Shown: piece by piece, positions 4,634-9,452 of the stretch
Numbering within the stretch: position 1 is the first letter of the stretch
Layout of the letters: every line of letters begins with the position of its first letter
DNA from: Candidatus Thermokryptus sp.
GTDB taxonomy: Bacteria > Bacteroidota > Ignavibacteria > Kryptoniales > Kryptoniaceae
Reading direction: 5' to 3'
Length of the DNA stretch: 9,452 nt
NCBI GenBank assembly: GCA_028276305.1
Contig: JAPYWO010000025.1
Span: 1 to 9,452, forward strand
Notes under the pieces: model-generated
Seen by the model: only the letters and a program-made list of their open reading frames with translations
Database searches by the model: none
Told to the model about the DNA's origin: nothing
Position numbers and translations under genes: made by a program

Positions 4634-7078
4634 ATGAACAACAAAAAGATAACGCTCAAACAACTTGAAACACACCTTTTCAAAGCAGCGGACATTTTAA
4701 GAGGTAAAATGGACGCCTCCGAATATAAAGAATACATCTTTGGCATGCTTTTCTTAAAACGCATCTCAGATGTCTTTGAAGTAAAAAGACAAGAACTAAG
4801 ACAAAAATTCAAATCAATGGGCTTCTCCGAAGAACAAATCAATGAACTCCTTGAAGACCCCAGTTCCTACGGCGATACCTTCTTCGTCCCAGAAAGAGCT
4901 AGATGGCACAACATCCTCAACCTAAAAGAAGATGTCGGCAACCATCTAAACAAAGCTCTATCAGCAATTGAAGAGGCAAATCACGAACTTGAAGGCGTCT
5001 TAAAACATATTGATTTTAACGCTGTAAAAGGAAAAACAAAACTAAAAGACCAACAACTTATAGACCTTATTCAACATTTCAACAAATACCGCCTTACAAA
5101 CGACGATTTTGAATTTCCCGATTTGCTCGGCGCCGCTTATGAATACCTGCTAAAACAATTTGCCGACTCAGCAGGTAAAAAGGGAGGCGAATTTTACACG
5201 CCCCCAGAAGTTAAAAAACTAATGGTTATGCTCGTAAAACCACAAGAAGGAATGACCATCTATGACCCTACCGTCGGCTCCGGAGGTTTCCTCATTTCCG
5301 CAAGAGAATATGTTGAAGAACAAGGACAAGACCCCAAAAACCTGGGACTATACGGACAAGAACTTAACGGTCTTACCTGGTCAATTTGTAAAATGAACAT
5401 GATCCTACACGATATACCCGACGCACACATTGAAAACGAAGACACACTTACCAACCCAATGTTTGTTGAAAACGGCTATATAAAACAATTTGACCGTGTC
5501 CTCGCTAATCCACCATTTTCTCAGAATTACTCCCGCGTAAATATGAAATTCCCCCAAAGATTTAAATATGGCTTCACCCCAGAAAACGGCAAAAAAGCCG
5601 ACCTGATGTTCCTCCAACATATGATCGCAAGCTTGAAAGATACCGGAATTATGGCAAGCGTTATGCCTCACGGTGTCCTATTCCGTGGCGGTCAAGAAAA
5701 AATAATAAGAGAAAGAATCGTCAAAGACGACCTGATTGAAGCCATCATCGGCCTCCCAGCAAAACTTTTCTATAATGTGGGAATACCCGCCTGTATAATC
5801 GTCATCAACAAGAATAAACCCCCAGAAATGAAAAACAAAATTCTATTCATAAACGCCGATAGGGAATACGGAGAGGGAAGAAACCAAAATTACCTAAGAC
5901 CCGAAGACATTGAAAAAATCGCCACTGTCTTCCACGAGAAAAAAGAAATCCCAAAGTATTCAAGGATCGTAGACATAACCGAAATAGAAAAAAATGACTT
6001 CAACCTTAACATTCGCCGTTATGTTGATAACTCTCCCGACCCCGAAATTGAAGATGTCCACGCCCATATCCTTGGAGGTATCCCTAAACGAGAAATTGAA
6101 CTCCATAAAGAACACTTCCAAAAATTTATGTTCTCACCCGAGATATTTTTAAAAGAAAAAAACACAAACTATTTAGAATTTAATGAAAACATCAAAGAAA
6201 AAAGCACCATCAGAGAAATCATTGAAAACGACGAAAATGTTAAAAGAGTGTTCTCAACTCACAGAGCCGAACTTTTAAAATGGTGGCAGGAAATCTCCCC
6301 AGAGATTGAAAAATTACCCGGTAATAAAAACCTTTGGGAATTCAAAAATAAAGCTTTGTGTAAATTAAAAGAAAAACTCCTGCCCCTTGGTGTGCTTGAC
6401 GAATTTAAAATTGCAGGTGTTTTCGCCAATTGGTGGGAACAATTAAGATACGATTTTAAAAGTGTTATCTCTGCTGGCTGGAACGAGAACTTAATTGATG
6501 ACGAGACAATAAAAGAAAAATTTTTCAAATCCGATGTTGAAGCAATTGAAGAACTTGAAACCGAAGTTGCTACTGTTGAAGGAGAACTTAACGATATCCT
6601 TGATGAAGTAGAGGATTGGGATGAAGAAGAACAAGGCGGAAAAACCGCTAATAATGTGATAAAATACCTCAAAGAACTTATTAAAAACCTAAAAGAAAAT
6701 GGCAACGAATCCTCTTTAAAAGAATCGGGAAAATTTGAAGAACTACTCAAAAGAATTGAACAAAAAGACAAAGAACTTAAAAAAATTAAAAAATCACTCA
6801 ATGATAAATTAGATGAACTTGGGGAAAAAATACTACAAAAAAGAACACAATTAACAGAAACCTCCGCAAAGGACTTAATTATGAGCCAATTCTACCAAGT
6901 AATTGAATCACAACTTGACAGATACCTAAACAACGAGAAAAAGATACTCATAAAGATTTTTGAGAACCTATGGGATAAATATAAAACCTCGCTGGAGGAA
7001 CTGAAACAGGAAAGAGATCAAGAAGTTAAAAAGTTAGACGACTTTCTAACAAAGTTGGGATATTATGATTTTAATTAG
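4634..7078 (+). CDS. hsdM: Type I restriction-modification DNA methyltransferase subunit HsdM, 814 aa
   Basis: This is the adenine-N6 methyltransferase subunit of a type I R-M system. With HsdS it forms the M2S methylase, and with HsdR the restriction complex. Residues 5-150 are the HsdM N-terminal helical domain ([20 protein letters not shown]). [10 protein letters not shown] (184-193) leads into the methylase core. Motif I is [10 protein letters not shown] (211-220) and binds S-adenosylmethionine; catalytic motif IV NPPF is at 292-295. The typical closing motif [10 protein letters not shown] is near 455-464. Beyond that is a long C-terminal extension (about 490-814). It includes a K/E-rich coiled coil (about 655-745) and makes the protein longer than the 500-odd residues of EcoKI HsdM, but similar long forms exist. 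No Shine-Dalgarno site precedes the ATG (CTACCAACGCC). The gene is intact and the first of hsdM-hsdS-hsdR, with hsdS 32 bp downstream. Confidence 0.97.
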   Translation: MNNKKITLKQLETHLFKAADILRGKMDASEYKEYIFGMLFLKRISDVFEVKRQELRQKFKSMGFSEEQINELLEDPSSYGDTFFVPERARWHNILNLKEDVGNHLNKALSAIEEANHELEGVLKHIDFNAVKGKTKLKDQQLIDLIQHFNKYRLTNDDFEFPDLLGAAYEYLLKQFADSAGKKGGEFYTPPEVKKLMVMLVKPQEGMTIYDPTVGSGGFLISAREYVEEQGQDPKNLGLYGQELNGLTWSICKMNMILHDIPDAHIENEDTLTNPMFVENGYIKQFDRVLANPPFSQNYSRVNMKFPQRFKYGFTPENGKKADLMFLQHMIASLKDTGIMASVMPHGVLFRGGQEKIIRERIVKDDLIEAIIGLPAKLFYNVGIPACIIVINKNKPPEMKNKILFINADREYGEGRNQNYLRPEDIEKIATVFHEKKEIPKYSRIVDITEIEKNDFNLNIRRYVDNSPDPEIEDVHAHILGGIPKREIELHKEHFQKFMFSPEIFLKEKNTNYLEFNENIKEKSTIREIIENDENVKRVFSTHRAELLKWWQEISPEIEKLPGNKNLWEFKNKALCKLKEKLLPLGVLDEFKIAGVFANWWEQLRYDFKSVISAGWNENLIDDETIKEKFFKSDVEAIEELETEVATVEGELNDILDEVEDWDEEEQGGKTANNVIKYLKELIKNLKENGNESSLKESGKFEELLKRIEQKDKELKKIKKSLNDKLDELGEKILQKRTQLTETSAKDLIMSQFYQVIESQLDRYLNNEKKILIKIFENLWDKYKTSLEELKQERDQEVKKLDDFLTKLGYYDFN

Positions 7079-7110
7079 CTGAATATACTAAAAAACAAGG
7101 TGCGAAAGCT

Positions 7111-8430
7111 ATGGCAGAAACCAAGGACTTTAAAGAACCCAAGGGCTTGCCAGAGGGTTGGAAGTGGGTAAGGTTGGGGGATAAAGATTATTTTAAGATA
7201 GTTGGGAGTGGCATTGAATATTTTGAAGGGTTCAAGAATTACTTATCCACTAATTCGGTTCAGGGAACCAAAATAACCCATATTGAAGATGTGATAACCT
7301 ACAAAAATAGACCATCCCGTGCCAATATGCAACCTAAAAAGGGGAAATTGGCTTTTGCCAGAATGCGGAATACAGTTAAGGTTTTGCTAATAAATGAAAA
7401 TTTAGAGAAAGATTACATCTTATCAACTGGTTTTGTCCTACTTGAATCGAAAATAGAGCCTAAATTTGTTTATCAATACCTAATAAGTGATTTTTTCAAC
7501 ACACAAAAAGATATTTTAGCAGAGGGGACTACGCAAGAGGCAATTTCTAACGATGATTTTAATAGAATTTTTATAATTTTCCCGGAGAATAAACTTGAGC
7601 AACGCAAAATTGCCGAAATCCTTGAAACCGTTGATAACGCCATAGAAAAAACCGAAAAGATTATAGAAAAATATAAACGCATAAAACAGGGCTTTCTGCA
7701 GGATTTACTCACCAAAGGCATAGACGAAAACGGCAACATCAGAAGCGAAAAAACTCACAAGTTTAAAGACTCTCCAATTGGCAGGATACCAGAGGAGTGG
7801 GAAGTGGTGAAGTTGGGGGAGGTTAGTTTTATTACATCAAGTAAAAGAATTTATTACGATGAGTATTTAACTGAAGGTGTGCCATTCTTTAGATCTAAAG
7901 AAATAATAGAGTTATTCAATGGAACATTTTCAGGAGCAACATTATATATTTCATATGATAAATTTAAAAATATTATGAATAAGTTTGGGGTTCCTGAAGC
8001 TGGTGATATTCTAATTACTGCTGTCGGCACATTGGGGGTGGTTTATTTAGTTAAAAAAGAGGATCTGCCGTTTTACTTTAAAGATGGAAATCTACTGTGG
8101 CTAAAATTAAGAGAGAAATTAAATAAAGTTTATTTCGTTAAATGTTTTAATCTATGGTATAGAATTCAGGAAGATGATTTAATAATAGGAACAAGCCAAC
8201 CTGCTTTAACTATTGAAAAACTAAAGAAAATGCTCCTCCCCCTTCCCTCTCTTCCCGAACAACAACGCATCGCCGAAATTCTTTCACAAATAGACCAAAC
8301 CATAGAAAAAGAAGAACAATATAAAGAAAAACTTGAACGACTGAAACAGGGCTTAATGCAGGACCTACTCACCGGAAAAGTAAGAGTTAACCATTTAATT
8401 GAGGAGGGCGCAGAAAATGTATCTACTTGA
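7111..8430 (+). CDS. hsdS: Type I restriction-modification specificity subunit HsdS, 439 aa
   Basis: HsdS sets the bipartite DNA target for both methylation and cleavage. The layout is classic. Target-recognition domain 1 opens with LPEGWKWVRLGD (13-24). Conserved repeat 1 spans about 162-220 (EQRKIAEIL, then IKQGFLQDLLTKG). Domain 2 opens with IPEEWEVVKLGE (226-237). Conserved repeat 2 spans about 372-425 (LPEQQRIAEIL, then LKQGLMQDLLTGK). The two halves therefore look like an internal duplication, as is usual, each with a recognition domain and a helical spacer. AAGGTG lies 9 nt before the ATG and supports the start. The stop UGA overlaps the first codons of hsdR by 14 nt. Plus-strand base composition differs sharply between the recognition domains and the conserved repeats, suggesting acquired domains. 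The target sequence cannot be predicted from this alone. Confidence 0.96.
   Translation: MAETKDFKEPKGLPEGWKWVRLGDKDYFKIVGSGIEYFEGFKNYLSTNSVQGTKITHIEDVITYKNRPSRANMQPKKGKLAFARMRNTVKVLLINENLEKDYILSTGFVLLESKIEPKFVYQYLISDFFNTQKDILAEGTTQEAISNDDFNRIFIIFPENKLEQRKIAEILETVDNAIEKTEKIIEKYKRIKQGFLQDLLTKGIDENGNIRSEKTHKFKDSPIGRIPEEWEVVKLGEVSFITSSKRIYYDEYLTEGVPFFRSKEIIELFNGTFSGATLYISYDKFKNIMNKFGVPEAGDILITAVGTLGVVYLVKKEDLPFYFKDGNLLWLKLREKLNKVYFVKCFNLWYRIQEDDLIIGTSQPALTIEKLKKMLLPLPSLPEQQRIAEILSQIDQTIEKEEQYKEKLERLKQGLMQDLLTGKVRVNHLIEEGAENVST
7683..7712 (+). repeat. HsdS conserved-repeat DNA, copy in CR1
   Basis: This 30-bp stretch (AAACAGGGCTT...TACTCACC) matches 8344-8373 at 26 of 30 positions by hand count. 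It encodes KQGFLQDLLT, the counterpart of KQGLMQDLLT in the second half. Such paired repeats in one hsdS are natural substrates for exchange of the recognition domain between them. Confidence 0.8.
8344..8373 (+). repeat. HsdS conserved-repeat DNA, copy in CR2
   Basis: This is the partner of 7683-7712 in the same orientation. The high nucleotide identity contrasts with the unrelated DNA of the two recognition domains. It encodes KQGLMQDLLT, near the C-terminus of HsdS. Confidence 0.8.
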
Positions 8431-9452
8431 CGAAGAACATTATGTAGAAAACCCGTTCCTCGCCCAGCTCCAAAAACTTGGCTGGGAAATATACAGACAG
8501 AACAAAGACGACCCAGAAGATGTAAAGGAAATTACAAACTTTGACGAACACTTTAATCCCATCTATGGCAACAGCATCAAATTTAGAGAAAGCTTCCGAG
8601 AAGTTATCCTTGAAGGTGTTTTAAGGGACTCCATCAAAAGGATAAACCCATGGATAGAAGAAGACCAAATAAACGAAGTTGTTAGAAGAATTACAACCCC
8701 ACAAGCCAATTCACTTTTAGAAGCAAATAGAGAAATCCACGAGCTTCTTCTTGAAAATACATCCGTATCCGAAAACAGAAAAACGGGAGAAAAAAGCCCA
8801 TCTGTGTATTTTATTGATTTCAAAAACCCTGAGAATAACTCCTTTATAGCCATCTCCCAGTTTAAAGTAAATGTCCCCGGAACGGAAAAGCACATAATCC
8901 CAGACATTGTTCTTTTTGTAAATGGTCTGCCCCTTGTTGTGGTTGAATGTAAATCTCCAGCTATTGCCGACCCCATCGCAGAAGCAATAACTCAGATCAT
9001 GAGATACTCAAACAGAAGGGGAGCAAAAGAAGGTAACGAAAAACTATTCTGGTATAACCTTTTCACAATAGCAACATCAAACCAGGTTGCAAAATATAGC
9101 ACTATCACCGGCGAATATGAACACTTCGTGGAATGGAAAGACCCATACCCTTATGCCCTCTCCGACATAGACCCTAATTCAACAAGCATAACAAGCCAGC
9201 AAGTTCTAATTCAAGGAATGCTAAACAAAACCACACTCCTTGATATTCTCCACAACTTCACCATCTTTAAAGAAGACCCCAAAGGTGGAATTGTCAAAGT
9301 CGTCCCAAGATACCAACAATATAGAGCCGTTAAAAAAATACTAAAACGTCTAAAAGAAGAGGAAACCCCAGAAGGAAAAGGCGGTATAATCTGGCACACC
9401 CAGGGCTCGGGAAAATCAATAATCATGCTCTATACTGTGAGAGCAATGTATC
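8417..9452 (+). CDS. hsdR: Type I restriction endonuclease subunit HsdR, N-terminal 345 codons (runs off right edge)
   Basis: HsdR is the ATP-dependent translocase and nuclease of the type I complex. The first domain holds the PD-(D/E)xK nuclease centre. PD is at residues 162-163 (IIPDIVLFVNGLP) and ECK at 177-179 (LVVVECKSPA), so the metal and catalytic residues appear intact. The superfamily 2 helicase motor begins near the right edge with Walker A motif TQGSGKS (328-334), preceded by GGIIWH. The remaining helicase motifs and C-terminal domain lie outside the window. GAGGAGG ends 9 nt before the ATG at 8417. That ATG lies inside the end of hsdS (14-nt overlap, different frame), so translation is probably coupled. 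The frame is open to the last base. No defect is seen in the visible part. Confidence 0.96.
   Translation, partial: MYLLDEEHYVENPFLAQLQKLGWEIYRQNKDDPEDVKEITNFDEHFNPIYGNSIKFRESFREVILEGVLRDSIKRINPWIEEDQINEVVRRITTPQANSLLEANREIHELLLENTSVSENRKTGEKSPSVYFIDFKNPENNSFIAISQFKVNVPGTEKHIIPDIVLFVNGLPLVVVECKSPAIADPIAEAITQIMRYSNRRGAKEGNEKLFWYNLFTIATSNQVAKYSTITGEYEHFVEWKDPYPYALSDIDPNSTSITSQQVLIQGMLNKTTLLDILHNFTIFKEDPKGGIVKVVPRYQQYRAVKKILKRLKEEETPEGKGGIIWHTQGSGKSIIMLYTVRAMY

Noticed and set aside
6259..6801. Long minus-strand ORF (180 codons) inside hsdM
   Set aside because: It is the serine-rich antisense shadow of the K/E-rich coiled-coil codons of hsdM (GAA/AAA read backwards as TTC/TTT). The sense gene is certain.
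8563..8976. Minus-strand ORF (137 codons) inside hsdR
   Set aside because: It overlaps the nuclease domain of hsdR, which has clear PD and ECK motifs in the sense frame.

Overview
The window is AT-rich bacterial DNA. It looks like accessory or plasmid-type sequence: a replication and partition block on the left, a set of small unrecognised genes in the middle, and a type I restriction-modification (R-M) operon on the right. Bacterial promoters of the TTGACA type and several strong Shine-Dalgarno sites are visible. The replication initiator gene, the OB-fold gene and hsdM lack a clear Shine-Dalgarno site. The phylum cannot be fixed from this sequence. UGA is used as a normal stop at the end of hsdS, and hsdM (814 codons) has no in-frame UGA, so the standard genetic code applies.

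Positions 1-1460: the start of a ParA-type ATPase gene runs off the left edge on the minus strand and has a near-consensus promoter. Behind it, also on the minus strand, is an unrecognised 144-aa gene with its own terminator. A 72-bp element (CTTTACAG plus four 16-bp tandem units) occurs twice in the same orientation, at 217-288 and 1197-1268. One copy is upstream of the parA promoter and the other upstream of the rep promoter. The 680 bp before rep are AT-rich, very poor in G on the plus strand, and contain no gene.

Positions 1360-2750: a winged-helix replication-initiator-like gene. In its linker it carries a DnaA box and two copies of a 30-bp iteron-like repeat, a layout resembling lambda O with an origin inside the initiator gene. 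Its stop codon is UGA. The same frame stays open for 50 more codons and encodes a CxxC...CxxC zinc ribbon that has no start codon of its own. A 62-aa gene of unknown function follows.

Positions 2750-4130: a G-richer segment with a 17-codon ORF behind a strong ribosome site and two overlapping small membrane-protein genes. The first of these is split into two frames joined by an A7 slippery heptamer. About 500 bp without a recognisable gene follow.

Positions 4130-9452: a secreted OB-fold protein behind a GC-rich hairpin, then hsdM, hsdS and the first 345 codons of hsdR. M, S and R would form a type I R-M complex that methylates adenine in a bipartite target and cuts unmodified DNA. The two target-recognition domains of hsdS have strand composition opposite to that of the conserved repeats beside them, which points to domain exchange. 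Overall this reads as a replicon or integrated element with its own replication and partition functions, carrying a defence operon.
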